From contig JADLGB010000293.1 of assembly GCA_020849535.1 (NCBI GenBank), positions 1 through 33,000 of the forward strand: a stretch of 33,000 bases of DNA, in the 5' to 3' direction. Made by a program: the position numbers and the translations under genes. The stretch is from Candidatus Hydrogenedentota bacterium (GTDB lineage Bacteria > Hydrogenedentota > Hydrogenedentia > Hydrogenedentales > SLHB01). The first letter of the stretch is position 1, and every line of letters begins with the position of its first letter. Under the pieces are notes generated by a model. It was not told where the DNA came from. It did not search any database and saw only the letters and a list, made by a program, of their open reading frames with translations. Shown here piece after piece: positions 1 to 8,021 of this stretch.

Positions 1-42
1 AGGGGTTCTGCGCTGTCCTGACCACAACGGGGGCCGTAGGCC

Positions 43-792
43 TTGAAGACCAAGAAGCGCATCGGATACGTCGTGTCCGATTTGCATATGTTTTCCAAGC
101 GGTCCAAATGGGCCGATCACCTGGACGCCATCTACGAGGCGGCCCAGGGCGCGGACGTGTTCATCCTGAACGGGGACACGTTTGATTTCCGTTGGACCAC
201 TCTGCCGAGCATCGACGAAACCGTGGATGCGGCGATTGCGTGGCTGCGCGAACTGGCGACACTGTTTCCCTCGTGCCATTTCCATTTCGTCGTGGGTAAC
301 CACGACAACCTGCAGGCCTTTATCGAGGCCCTCTCCGAGCTCGCTGCGGTCACGGAGAACCTCTCGTGGCACCCCTACTACCTCAAGATCGGGGATAGCG
401 TGTTTTTGCACGGCGACGTTGCAAACAAGAAGATGGATGCGGAGGACTTGGAGGAATTTCGCGACGAATGGCGCTACGAGGAAAAGACGCGCCATCCGCT
501 CTTGCATCACGTGTACGACATCATTTTGCACTTCGGTCTGCACCGCGGTGCCCAGCGGATGAAGTATCCGAAGAAACGCGCCGCACGCCGGGTGGTCGCC
601 TATCTGGAAGACGTGGGGCTCGGCGCGCTGAATGGAACGCGCCACGTCTATTTCGGCCACACGCACGAGGCCATGTCGAATTTCCGCTACAAAAACCTCG
701 TGTTCCACAACGCCGGGTCACCCATGAAAGGGCTCAAGTTCAATATCCTGCGCGTGGAACTCAGGGAAGAGGCGCCGTCTCGGACTGCGTAA
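43..792 (+). CDS. Calcineurin-like metallophosphoesterase (LpxH-like)
   Basis: Predicted metal-dependent phosphoesterase of 249 residues. The full dimetal motif set is visible in order: SDLH (D13, H15), NGD (44-45), GNHD (85-88), HGD (123-125) and GHTH (205-208). The layout resembles LpxH/YfcE-type enzymes; LpxH hydrolyses UDP-2,3-diacylglucosamine in lipid A synthesis, but the true substrate cannot be read here. There is no signal peptide, so it should be cytosolic. The start is a TTG at 43: an in-frame TAG at 37-39 rules out a longer protein, and the next ATG falls inside the first metal motif. The 3' end overlaps the convergent aldolase gene by 32 nt. Confidence 0.85.
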   Translation: MKTKKRIGYVVSDLHMFSKRSKWADHLDAIYEAAQGADVFILNGDTFDFRWTTLPSIDETVDAAIAWLRELATLFPSCHFHFVVGNHDNLQAFIEALSELAAVTENLSWHPYYLKIGDSVFLHGDVANKKMDAEDLEEFRDEWRYEEKTRHPLLHHVYDIILHFGLHRGAQRMKYPKKRAARRVVAYLEDVGLGALNGTRHVYFGHTHEAMSNFRYKNLVFHNAGSPMKGLKFNILRVELREEAPSRTA

Positions 793-1573
793 GCGCATCC
801 GCCGCGGACAGGCCGTCGTGAATCACGTGCTTGAAGGCCAGCAACGCGCGCGCGGGGTCGGGGTCGCCCCAGATATTCCGTCCAATCGTCGCGCCGCGCG
901 CGCCCGCCTGGATGACTCCCGCCATCAGACGCAACGCCTCCAGCAGGGAATCCGCCTTCGGTCCGCCCGCAGCCACCACCGGCACCGGACTGGTTGCAAT
1001 GATCTCGCGAAACGTGTCGGGCGAGCCCGTATACGGCACCTTGATCACATCCGCTCCGCACTCGATGCCGCAGCGGACCGCCCACAGGATGTTCTCGGGA
1101 TCGTGAACAATGCGCGGCCCATTGCGAAAGTCGCGGGGGTAAATATGCGCGATGACGGGTAGTTCGTACGGCCGCGCTTCCTCGACGATGCCTGCCAGCA
1201 TTTTCAAATAGTCGCCCTCGCGCGAACTACGCAGGGTAATCGCCGCCGAGATGGCGTCGGCGCCCAAGGGGATACACTCTGAGGGGCGCGCCAATTGGTG
1301 CATGATGGTGTCGTCCAGCGTAAACGCAATCGAGGTGATGATCAGTGGGATGCTGCCCGCGTACGGGCCCCAGGCGTGCTCCGCCATGCCCTTGTACATC
1401 GTGATGGCATCGGGCTTGCCCTTCATCAGCGTCGCGATCGTCTCAGGCACGTTGGTCAACCCCTGCGGAAGTCCCTGCTGATAGCTGACAAGATGATCGA
1501 CCGCCACGGAACAGAGGCGTCCCGACGGGTTGCCGAAAATGCGATTCAACCGGATCTGCTTACCGAGTCCCAC
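761..1573 (-). CDS. DeoC/LacD/FbaB-type class I aldolase
   Basis: A 270-residue TIM-barrel aldolase of the DhnA/LacD (COG1830-like) group. These enzymes form a Schiff base with a lysine and cleave or condense phosphorylated sugars; the family includes class I fructose-bisphosphate aldolase and LsrF. The likely Schiff-base lysine is K178 in GADVIKVPYTGS. The early AVDH (24-27) and late AAGGPK (201-206, phosphate binding) fit the family. The start is GTG at 1573, preceded by an AAAGGTG ribosome site at about 7 nt. It overlaps the upstream methyltransferase gene by 14 nt, so translation is probably coupled. The exact substrate is unknown. Confidence 0.8.
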   Translation of the reverse strand: MGLGKQIRLNRIFGNPSGRLCSVAVDHLVSYQQGLPQGLTNVPETIATLMKGKPDAITMYKGMAEHAWGPYAGSIPLIITSIAFTLDDTIMHQLARPSECIPLGADAISAAITLRSSREGDYLKMLAGIVEEARPYELPVIAHIYPRDFRNGPRIVHDPENILWAVRCGIECGADVIKVPYTGSPDTFREIIATSPVPVVAAGGPKADSLLEALRLMAGVIQAGARGATIGRNIWGDPDPARALLAFKHVIHDGLSAADALTQSETAPLP

Positions 1574-2375
1574 GTTTCACCTTTCGTTTGGGCCGCAACG
1601 GCGGCTTGGGTTTCGCCCAATTCTTCGGACGGGACGACTGCTTGACGCTGCCCGCCGATGTGATAGTTTCCCTCTTGGGATGAGGGCGTTCGCGCTTCTT
1701 CATGATAAAGAGGTAGTTGAATCCGCGCAGAAAGTAGTTCCCGGTCACCGCCTCGGTGTGCCAGTGGCGGCGCTTCATCGTGCGGTTGTGGCGCACCACG
1801 CACACGACGTCCACCGGCTCGAAAAACCGTTCCAGGATGGAAAAGAGCCGGAAGCCGATCGGTTGAAACGGCTGCCGCATCTTCCACGAATCACTTACGT
1901 AGAGGGCCATGTAGCGCTTGGGGCGCAATACACGGCTGATCTCGCGGATGACTTGGCTCATCGCTTCGTAATACTGCCCCGTGCCCGCGTCGAGTTTGCC
2001 GATGCAGGCCGGATCTTCGGAGTACTTGATGTGCGTGGAGTACGGCGGGTCCACGAAGACGAAGTCCGCCTTCTCATCTTCCAGGGGCAGTTTGCGCGCA
2101 TCCGCGCGGAAGATGTCTTTGCGGTACGGGGCCACATCGTAGCCGAGCGCCCGGCGCCCGAGGTCGCGCGCCACGTCGAGGGTGGTCCCGCTGCCGCACA
2201 TCGGATCGACGATGAGGTCCCCTTCGCGCGTGTAGCGCTGCAGGAGGTTCCATATCACGTACGAAGGCGTCGCACCCACGTAAGCCTTATCGCCCTGCAT
2301 CGTCTCGCCATAGTGTTGCGACGGGTACTCCCACAACGTCGTCGTCTGAATCTGTAGCTCAGGTTTCTTATACAT
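1560..2375 (-). CDS. Solitary DNA (N4/N6) methyltransferase
   Basis: A 271-residue S-adenosylmethionine-dependent methylase. The SAM-binding motif I is DPMCGSGTT (57-65) and the catalytic motif IV is DPPY (109-112), as in amino-methylating DNA methyltransferases. Motif I precedes motif IV by about 50 residues and the far C-terminus is a basic tail rich in Lys, Arg and Pro, perhaps for nucleic-acid contact. No restriction endonuclease lies nearby, so it looks like an orphan methylase; methylation of RNA is not excluded. The ATG at 2375 (MYKKPEL) was chosen because the 20-residue extension to 2435 is basic and low in family character; no clear ribosome site is seen. It is followed by the overlapping aldolase. 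Confidence 0.75.
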   Translation of the reverse strand: MYKKPELQIQTTTLWEYPSQHYGETMQGDKAYVGATPSYVIWNLLQRYTREGDLIVDPMCGSGTTLDVARDLGRRALGYDVAPYRKDIFRADARKLPLEDEKADFVFVDPPYSTHIKYSEDPACIGKLDAGTGQYYEAMSQVIREISRVLRPKRYMALYVSDSWKMRQPFQPIGFRLFSILERFFEPVDVVCVVRHNRTMKRRHWHTEAVTGNYFLRGFNYLFIMKKRERPHPKRETITSAGSVKQSSRPKNWAKPKPPLRPKRKVKRGTR

Positions 2376-2449
2376 GCGCGGGATGATAGCAAATTCCGGG
2401 GAGAGACTACGAGAGCCGCGCATTCGACATGGCATAGAGCCCCAACCTA

Positions 2450-2478
2450 TTGACGTTATTCCCGTTGGTACCTACAAT
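2450..2478 (+). promoter_or_regulatory. Sigma70-like promoter for the DUF4177 gene
   Basis: TTGACG at 2450-2455 and TACAAT at 2473-2478 are separated by exactly 17 nt, close to the sigma70 consensus. The expected transcription start is about 2485, some 40 nt before the ATG at 2527. It faces away from the methyltransferase gene, fitting a divergent intergenic region. Confidence 0.65.
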
Positions 2479-2526
2479 GAACCCGTGGACATAACGTGTC
2501 GGCAACAACGCGCCGGGGACCGTGAA

Positions 2527-2721
2527 ATGCAGTGGGAGTATACGACTATCAAAGTGGGCGCCGGTGGGTTCTACGGTGGCAGGGTTGACGCGGCGGAACT
2601 GAACCTGGAGATGAACCGCATGGGACGCCAAGACTGGGAATTGGTGACGGCGTTCACCTCGAATGCGAGACTTGGCCAGTCACGCGCCGTAATCTTGCTG
2701 TTCAAGAGACCGTTAGAGTAG
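2527..2721 (+). CDS. DUF4177 domain small protein
   Basis: A 64-residue protein of the DUF4177 type. Visible family signature: an opening MQWEYTTIKV, a central MGRQDWELVTAF and a closing ILLFKRPLE. Members are small cytosolic proteins of unknown function. The ATG at 2527 was chosen over the open frame beginning at 2374 because it starts exactly at the family boundary, has CCGGGGA at 2514-2520 as a possible ribosome site, and lies downstream of the promoter at 2450-2478. It may be cotranscribed with the DUF4870 gene 51 nt downstream. Confidence 0.8.
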   Translation: MQWEYTTIKVGAGGFYGGRVDAAELNLEMNRMGRQDWELVTAFTSNARLGQSRAVILLFKRPLE

Positions 2722-2772
2722 CGCCAAAAGCGATGCGTGCTGAGGCTATAGAAAAGACTGGAGGACCACTCG

Positions 2773-3126
2773 ATGGCCGCATTCACGGACAAAGAAGAAC
2801 TGACGTGGGCCATGTTCTGCCACTTGGCTGCGCTGGCAATGTTTGTTGGCATTCCGTTTGGCAACATCATCGGCCCGTTGGTCGTCTGGCTCGTGAAGAA
2901 AGACCAATATGCCTTTGTGAACGACCAGGGTAAGGAAGCGTTGAACTTCCAGATATCCGTCACCATCTATGGGATTATTGCGGCCGTTCTCTGTCTTGTC
3001 CTCATCGGATTCCTGCTTTTGCCGATTCTCCTTCTGTTCCAACTCATCTACACCATTATTGGAGGAATCAAAGCGAACCAGGGTGAGTACTTCCGCTACC
3101 CGTTTACCATTCGCTTTCTCAATTAG
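2773..3126 (+). CDS. DUF4870 small membrane protein (copy 1)
   Basis: A 117-residue integral membrane protein of the DUF4870 (Tic20-like) family, with about three hydrophobic segments near residues 13-45, 57-75 and 78-100. The conserved middle reads GPLVVWLVKKDQ, then FVNDQGKEALNFQ, typical of the family. It is closely related to the minus-strand gene at 22713-23069. Function is unknown. It sits between the DUF4177 and DUF1638 genes on the same strand. Confidence 0.85.
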   Translation: MAAFTDKEELTWAMFCHLAALAMFVGIPFGNIIGPLVVWLVKKDQYAFVNDQGKEALNFQISVTIYGIIAAVLCLVLIGFLLLPILLLFQLIYTIIGGIKANQGEYFRYPFTIRFLN

Positions 3127-3169
3127 GCCACTTCCGCGGAATCGCGGTGTCTCAGGAGAGAATCACTCG

Positions 3170-3946
3170 ATGTTGCTCAAAATCATCGCCTGCGAAGTCT
3201 TCACGCGCGAGATCTGCTACTGCGTGGCGACGGCGCCCCACGTCGTGGACCTCGAGTTCACACCCAAGGGCGCGCACACCGATGCAAACGTGCTTCGCCG
3301 GCTCCTGCAATTGCGCATAGACGAGGCCAACGCTTCCGGCAAGAACTACGACGCCATCGTCCTCGGACTGGGCCTGTGTGGAAACTCAACCGTCGGACTC
3401 GTAAGCCGTGGCGCGCCCCTGGTCATTCCCCGCGCCCACGACTGTTGCACGCTGTTCATGGGTTCCAAGGAGCGCTATAGCGAGCATTTCGCCGACAACC
3501 CCAGCCAGGCTTTCAGTTCCGCGGGCTACATCGAACACGGCGGCGATTTCATGCGCGAGGCGGACGAATTCCACCGACAGATGGGATTTGACAGGTCCTA
3601 CGCGGAGTACGTGGAGCAATACGGGGCCGAGAATGCCGCTTTCATCTGGGAAACTCTCCATCCCGTGCGGGTTGAGGAGCAAAGGGATCACCGCGTCGTC
3701 TACATCGAAGTGCCCGAGTTTGCGCACCTCGGCTACGCCGATCAGTGCCGCGAAAAGGCGGAAGCCGAGGGCAAGTGTTTCCTCAAACTGGAGGGCAATC
3801 TGGACCTCATCCGGAAACTGGTCCACGGAGAGTGGGACAGCAAGGAGTTTCTCGTCCTGAAGCCCAACGAGGTCATTGCCGGTGTGTACGACTGGGACCA
3901 GGTACTCAGGGCGGCGCCGCCGGATGGCGCAGAGGGCTCCCCCTGA
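3170..3946 (+). CDS. DUF1638 family protein
   Basis: A 258-residue protein of the DUF1638 family, recognised from YDAIVLGLGLCGNSTVGL (60-77) and the following LVIPRAHDCCTLFMGS (84-99). Function is unproven; relatives in anaerobes and methanogens often lie beside corrinoid methyltransferase genes, but none is present here. The cysteines at 70, 92 and 93 are in the conserved core. The ATG at 3170 was chosen because AGGAG lies at 3154-3158 and the family core starts at once (MLLKIIACE); the longer frame from 2969 runs through the DUF4870 gene. Confidence 0.8.
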   Translation: MLLKIIACEVFTREICYCVATAPHVVDLEFTPKGAHTDANVLRRLLQLRIDEANASGKNYDAIVLGLGLCGNSTVGLVSRGAPLVIPRAHDCCTLFMGSKERYSEHFADNPSQAFSSAGYIEHGGDFMREADEFHRQMGFDRSYAEYVEQYGAENAAFIWETLHPVRVEEQRDHRVVYIEVPEFAHLGYADQCREKAEAEGKCFLKLEGNLDLIRKLVHGEWDSKEFLVLKPNEVIAGVYDWDQVLRAAPPDGAEGSP

Positions 3947-4003
3947 CGTATACTGAAAGTTCGCTCGGAGGCCGCAGGCCGGGTTCAACTGAGGGACAAG
4001 AGT

Positions 4004-4360
4004 ATGCCGAACCGCGTCGTCTGGTTTGATATCCCCGTCCGGGATATGGGGCGTGCCAAGGAATTCTATTCCGAAGTGCTTGATGTGGAAGTCAGTGAAG
4101 ATTTCCCGGGCGTCGCCGTCATCGTGTCTCGCAACAGTGACGAAGTGTTTGGCTGCCTGTTTACAAGCGAGACGGAACGGCCCACGTGGCGCGGGCCCCT
4201 GGTCTACTTCGATGTGAGCGGGCGCATGGACGCCGCGGTCGAGGCGGCAGAACGCTGCGGCGGCCGCGTCTTGAATCCTTCCCACCGGCTCGGTCCCTTC
4301 GGGCAACGTGCCATCGTCATTGACAGCGAGGGAAACCGCATCGCCCTTCACTCCGAATGA
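4004..4360 (+). CDS. VOC (glyoxalase-fold) family protein, copy 1
   Basis: A 118-residue protein with a single vicinal-oxygen-chelate repeat pair: VVWFDIPVRDMGRAKEFYSE at the start and a closing DSEGNRIALHSE. In metal-dependent members the first strand carries a His ligand; here that place is taken by the WFD aromatic, so metal catalysis is doubtful and the fold may bind a small molecule instead. It is clearly related over its full length to the protein at 5125-5478. A TATACT at 3949-3954 could be a -10 box, with no convincing -35. Confidence 0.8.
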   Translation: MPNRVVWFDIPVRDMGRAKEFYSEVLDVEVSEDFPGVAVIVSRNSDEVFGCLFTSETERPTWRGPLVYFDVSGRMDAAVEAAERCGGRVLNPSHRLGPFGQRAIVIDSEGNRIALHSE

Positions 4361-4373
4361 CGGGAGATTGATT

Positions 4374-5087
4374 TTGCGTCCCGGCAGCACGTCGCGGCAC
4401 CTGCCCAAAGGCATGCGGATACTCCATGAAGACCGGGACATCCTCGTCATCGATAAGCCGCCAGGACTGCTTTCCATGTCCACGGAAAGCGAGAAGGAAC
4501 GCACGGCGTATCACGCCCTCACCGACTACGTACGCAAAGGAAATTCCAAGTCGCGGCTCCAGGTGTATATCGTGCACCGGCTGGACCGCGAGGTCTCGGG
4601 AGTCCTCGTGTTCGCGAAGAGTCTCGAAGCCAAGCAGTTCCTTCAAGAGCACTGGAGCGAAAACGAGAAGAAGTACCTCGCGGTCGTCCACGGAAGAATG
4701 CCGAAGCAGGCCGACACGATCTCTTCGTACCTCGTGGAGAACCAGGCGCTCGCGGTCCGCTCGACCCAGGATAAACGCCTCGGCCGGCTTTCGCACACGG
4801 CCTACAAGGTTCTCCGTGAGACGAGAGACTACAGTCTGCTCGATATCAGCCTGCTGACCGGGCGCAAGCACCAGATTCGCGTGCACCTCGCGGAGAGCGG
4901 ACACCCCATCGTGGGCGACCGGAAGTATGGGAAACAAGACAAGCACCACAAGCGAATTGCCTTGCACTCGCGGTCTCTCACGCTCACACACCCACACACA
5001 GGCGAGCGTATGACCTTTGAGTCCGAAGTGCCTGCTCTGTTCAGCGCGCTCGTCGGAAAGGTTGAACCGGCCCGCGAAGACGGGTAA
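4374..5087 (+). CDS. RluA-family pseudouridine synthase
   Basis: A 237-residue RNA-modifying enzyme that isomerises uridine to pseudouridine in rRNA or tRNA. The catalytic motif HRLDR is at 69-73 with Asp71 as nucleophile; ILVIDKPPG (23-31) and LLTGRKHQIRVH with the following GDRKYG are family hallmarks. There is no N-terminal S4 domain, so it resembles RluA/TruC rather than RluC or RluD. The TTG start at 4374 is supported by GGGAGA at 4362-4367 (6 nt spacing); an internal ATG at 4413 is the alternative. The open frame extends upstream to 4308 but that part is the VOC gene in another frame. It is sandwiched between two VOC paralogues. Confidence 0.85.
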   Translation: MRPGSTSRHLPKGMRILHEDRDILVIDKPPGLLSMSTESEKERTAYHALTDYVRKGNSKSRLQVYIVHRLDREVSGVLVFAKSLEAKQFLQEHWSENEKKYLAVVHGRMPKQADTISSYLVENQALAVRSTQDKRLGRLSHTAYKVLRETRDYSLLDISLLTGRKHQIRVHLAESGHPIVGDRKYGKQDKHHKRIALHSRSLTLTHPHTGERMTFESEVPALFSALVGKVEPAREDG

Positions 5088-5124
5088 TCATGCACTCTAC
5101 AATACGACGCGGAGGATCCGGAAT

Positions 5125-5478
5125 ATGTCCCATCGAGTTATCTGGTTTGACCTGCCTGTCATCGACCTGAAGAGGGCCATGAAATTCTACAGCAAGGTGC
5201 TTGAAGCTGACGTAAGGGAGGATCGCCCAGGCGTGGCGGTGATTACGCACGGGCCGGGCGAAGTCTCCGGCTGCCTCTATGCGAAGCTCAGCGCCGGGCC
5301 GTCCGAAGGGGGCGCGCTCCTGTACTTCAACGTCAATGGCCGCCTGGAAGAAGCGGTCGCGTCCGCCGAGCAGAATGGTGGGAGCGTGGTGAAACCGCCT
5401 CACATGATCGGGCCATATGGGCGCCGGGCCATCGTGATGGACAGCGAGGGCAATCGCATCGCGCTGCATTCGGAATAG
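5125..5478 (+). CDS. VOC (glyoxalase-fold) family protein, copy 2
   Basis: A 117-residue paralogue of the VOC protein at 4004, sharing the opening VIWFDLPVIDLKRAMKFYSK, the central LLYFNV block and an identical final EGNRIALHSE. It lacks the canonical first His metal ligand in the same way. The ATG at 5125 has GGAGGA at 5111-5116 with 8 nt spacing. TACAAT at 5098-5103 resembles a -10 box, so the gene may have its own promoter although no good -35 is seen. Confidence 0.8.
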   Translation: MSHRVIWFDLPVIDLKRAMKFYSKVLEADVREDRPGVAVITHGPGEVSGCLYAKLSAGPSEGGALLYFNVNGRLEEAVASAEQNGGSVVKPPHMIGPYGRRAIVMDSEGNRIALHSE

Positions 5479-5512
5479 CAGGACCCATTTAGCCAGGATC
5501 GAGAGAAGCCCA

Positions 5513-5962
5513 GTGCCCCACATCTATGTCGACGCCGATGGCTGCCCAGTGAAAGAAGAGGTCTACCGGGTCGCCGATCGCTATTCGCTCAACGTGACCC
5601 TCGTGGCCAATTCGTGGATGCGAACGCCGGAGTCCGCGCGAATCACCCTCAAGCTTGTGGGCAACGGAATGGACGAGGCCGACGATTGGATTGTGGAGCA
5701 CGCGGGCACGGGTGACATTGTCGTCACTGCGGACATCCCCTTGGCTGCGCGCTGCCTGAAGAAGGGCGCCTCAGCGGTGGGGCCCAAGGGCCGCATCTAC
5801 ACGGAGGCATCGATTGGCGAGGCCTTGGCCACGCGCGAGATTCTGTCTCATCTGCGCGAGCACGGGACCATGACGGGAGGCCCCGCGCCTTTCGCCAAGC
5901 CGGACCGCTCGCGCTTCCTGCGCAGTCTGGATGAAGTGGTGCAGGCCGCGCTGCGCGCGTGA
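5513..5962 (+). CDS. YaiI/YqxD family protein (DUF188/UPF0178)
   Basis: A 149-residue cytosolic protein of the YaiI/YqxD family. The signature IYVDADGCPVK is at the start, with VVTADIPLAARCLKKGA in the middle and GRIYTEASIG afterwards; the spaced aspartates resemble a PIN-like nuclease fold, but activity is unproven. Length matches the family (about 150). The start is GTG at 5513, after a GAGAGAAG purine stretch. It follows the VOC gene by 34 nt and may share its transcript. Confidence 0.88.
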   Translation: MPHIYVDADGCPVKEEVYRVADRYSLNVTLVANSWMRTPESARITLKLVGNGMDEADDWIVEHAGTGDIVVTADIPLAARCLKKGASAVGPKGRIYTEASIGEALATREILSHLREHGTMTGGPAPFAKPDRSRFLRSLDEVVQAALRA

Positions 5963-5977
5963 AGGTCTCCTGTTGGA

Positions 5978-5993
5978 CTTGCCGGGCGGCAAG
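5978..5993 (+). terminator. Short hairpin after the DUF188 gene
   Basis: CTTGCC (5978-5983), loop GGGC, GGCAAG (5988-5993) forms a 6-bp stem with a 4-nt loop, 15 nt past the stop. No T-run follows, so termination is only possible, not shown. Confidence 0.25.
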
Positions 5994-6074
5994 TGCAATA
6001 CTATCTCCCCGATGTGCGGACCGTGCCCGTTTCCGGTCCCAACTTCGTACGGCCACGGCCCGGGCAGGATCTCG

Positions 6075-7595
6075 ATGAAACTACATACGCTCAGAGTCTA
6101 TCGTTCCGAGGAGACTCTGCCCAAATCCAGTCAATTGGCGTGGAAACTCGCGGAGTTGGCCTCACAACGCGCTCCCATCGACGCCACCGCGCAAGAAATG
6201 GTCATCAACCGCATCATCGACAACGCCGCGGTGGCCCTGGCGGCAATCAACCGTGGACCGGTCGCGAACGCGCGCAGCCAAGCCCTGGCCCATCCGCGCG
6301 ATGGGGGCGCCCAGGTGTTCGGCTTGGACAACGCTCAAGGCTACGATGCCGAGTGGGCTGCGTGGGCCAACGGCACGGCCGTGCGCGAACTGGACATGCA
6401 CGACACCTTTCTGGCCGCCGACTACTCGCACCCCGGAGACAGCATCCCGCCGATCCTCGCTGTCGCCCAGCAATGCGGCACAAGGCGCGGCCTGACAGGT
6501 CAGGATTTGACCCGCGGAATCCTCACCGCCTATGAAGTGCAAATCGATCTCGTCAAGGGTATTTGCCTGCACAAGTACAAGAAGGATCACATCGCCCACC
6601 TGTGTCCCGCGCAGGCGGCAGGCATTGGCGCGTTGCTGCGTTTGGACACCGACACGATCTATCAAGCGATACAGCAAGCCGTGCATGTCTCATTCACGAC
6701 ACGCCAATCGCGGAAAGGCGAGATTTCCAGTTGGAAGGCCTATGCCCCGGCCCACGCGGGCAAGCTGGCCATCGAAGCGGTCGATCGCGCCATGCGGGGA
6801 GAGAAGAGCCCTTCGCCGATCTATGAGGGCGAAGACAGCGTGCTGGCGTATATGCTCGACGGGCCCAATAGCCGGTACGAAGTGCCGCTGCCTGAACCGG
6901 GCGAGCCGTTGCGTGCCATCCTCGACTCGTACACGAAGGAACACTCGGCTGAATACCAATCGCAGGCATTGATCGACCTCGCGTTTCGCATGCGCGAGAA
7001 GATCCGGGACATCACTGCGATTGAGTCCATCCTCATTCACACCAGCCATCACACGCACTATGTGATTGGCACGGGGGCCTGTGACCCGCAGAAAATGGAC
7101 CCGAAGGCCAGCAGGGAAACACTCGATCACAGCATCATGTACATCTTCGCCGTCGCATTGGAGGACGGACGCTGGCACCATGTGGACAGCTACACGCCCG
7201 AGCGCGCGGCGCGGCCGGACACCGTGGCCTTGTGGCACAAAATCGGTACCTGTGAAGACCCCGAGTGGACGCGCCGGTACCATTGTGCGGACCCGAAGGA
7301 GAAGGCCTTTGGCGCCCGCGTCGAGATCCGGTTCAAGAATGGCGATTCTCTTATCGACGAGATGGCTGTTGCCAACGCGCATTCGCTGGGCGCCCGGCCC
7401 TTCGGGCGCGCCGATTACATTCGGAAGTTTGAAGTGCTTACGGAAGGCATCGTCACAGCGGACGAGCGGCGCCGTTTCCTCGATCGCGTACAATCGTTGC
7501 CGGAACTGGACGCTCCGGATTTCGCAGGGTTAAACGTCCAAGTCGATACGAAATCGCTGTTGCCCCATGAACGTGATCAACGGGGGATATTCTGA
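6075..7595 (+). CDS. MmgE/PrpD family protein (2-methylcitrate dehydratase-like)
   Basis: A 506-residue MmgE/PrpD-fold enzyme. PrpD dehydrates 2-methylcitrate in propionate catabolism; other members act on iminodisuccinate or itaconate-related acids. Supporting stretches include the early DNAAVALAA, the ADYSHPGDSIPPILAVA block, HIAHLCPAQAAGIGALL and GEISSWKAYAPAHAGK. Length is near E. coli PrpD (483). The ATG at 6075 has AGGA at 6066-6069 (5 nt spacing); the longer frame from 5931 overlaps the preceding gene. No prpB, prpC or acn-like partner is in the window, so the substrate is uncertain. Confidence 0.85.
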   Translation: MKLHTLRVYRSEETLPKSSQLAWKLAELASQRAPIDATAQEMVINRIIDNAAVALAAINRGPVANARSQALAHPRDGGAQVFGLDNAQGYDAEWAAWANGTAVRELDMHDTFLAADYSHPGDSIPPILAVAQQCGTRRGLTGQDLTRGILTAYEVQIDLVKGICLHKYKKDHIAHLCPAQAAGIGALLRLDTDTIYQAIQQAVHVSFTTRQSRKGEISSWKAYAPAHAGKLAIEAVDRAMRGEKSPSPIYEGEDSVLAYMLDGPNSRYEVPLPEPGEPLRAILDSYTKEHSAEYQSQALIDLAFRMREKIRDITAIESILIHTSHHTHYVIGTGACDPQKMDPKASRETLDHSIMYIFAVALEDGRWHHVDSYTPERAARPDTVALWHKIGTCEDPEWTRRYHCADPKEKAFGARVEIRFKNGDSLIDEMAVANAHSLGARPFGRADYIRKFEVLTEGIVTADERRRFLDRVQSLPELDAPDFAGLNVQVDTKSLLPHERDQRGIF

Positions 7596-7597
7596 CT

Positions 7598-8017
7598 GTG
7601 AAACGGCACGGCATGAGACACAGAATACGGCATGATATGAAACCTGCAACGAGCGATGGCAACTCACTTCTGGCGCGGGTAGCAATCATACCCTTCCTCG
7701 TCGTCACCCTTCTGTTCATCTTGTTCGGATTGTTCTTCGCGGGAACTTCCAGCAGGATGGGCGCACCGTGGATCTTCCCGGTTTTCGGAGTCGGATTCAC
7801 GGTCGTTGCACTTTCCATGTTTCTTGTCGGGTTACTCGGCATGTTTGCGCCCAGAAACCCCTCAGGCTCGGCGGAGCTGCCCCAAGACGCCGATGACGTG
7901 CTCAATCCTCCAGAGAGTGCGTATAGGAGCAGGCAGGAGACCCGTGCATGCACCTACTGTGGCACGCGCGTCGAAGAGAGTATTCATCGCTGTCCCAACT
8001 GTGGAGCGGGAGTTTGA
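7598..8017 (+). CDS. Two-TM membrane protein with C-terminal zinc ribbon
   Basis: A 139-residue protein not matched to a named family. Two hydrophobic segments (about 26-50 and 58-85) are followed by a polar linker and a CxxC...CxxC ribbon (CTYCGTRVEESIHRCPNCG) close to the C-terminus, likely binding zinc on the cytoplasmic side. The GTG at 7598 lies 2 nt after the PrpD stop, with GGGGGA at 7582-7587 as ribosome site; ATGs at 7613 and 7637 are alternatives. The stop is only 4 nt before the next gene, so it is probably the first or second gene of the Gfo/Idh operon. Confidence 0.7.
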   Translation: MKRHGMRHRIRHDMKPATSDGNSLLARVAIIPFLVVTLLFILFGLFFAGTSSRMGAPWIFPVFGVGFTVVALSMFLVGLLGMFAPRNPSGSAELPQDADDVLNPPESAYRSRQETRACTYCGTRVEESIHRCPNCGAGV

Positions 8018-8021
8018 CGTT

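Noticed and set aside
1530..2357. 275-residue open frame on the plus strand
   Set aside because: Antisense to the methyltransferase, whose DPMCGSGTT and DPPY motifs are on the minus strand.
3386..4504. 372-residue open frame on the minus strand
   Set aside because: Covers DUF1638, VOC and the start of the RluA gene in antisense; those have clear family motifs.
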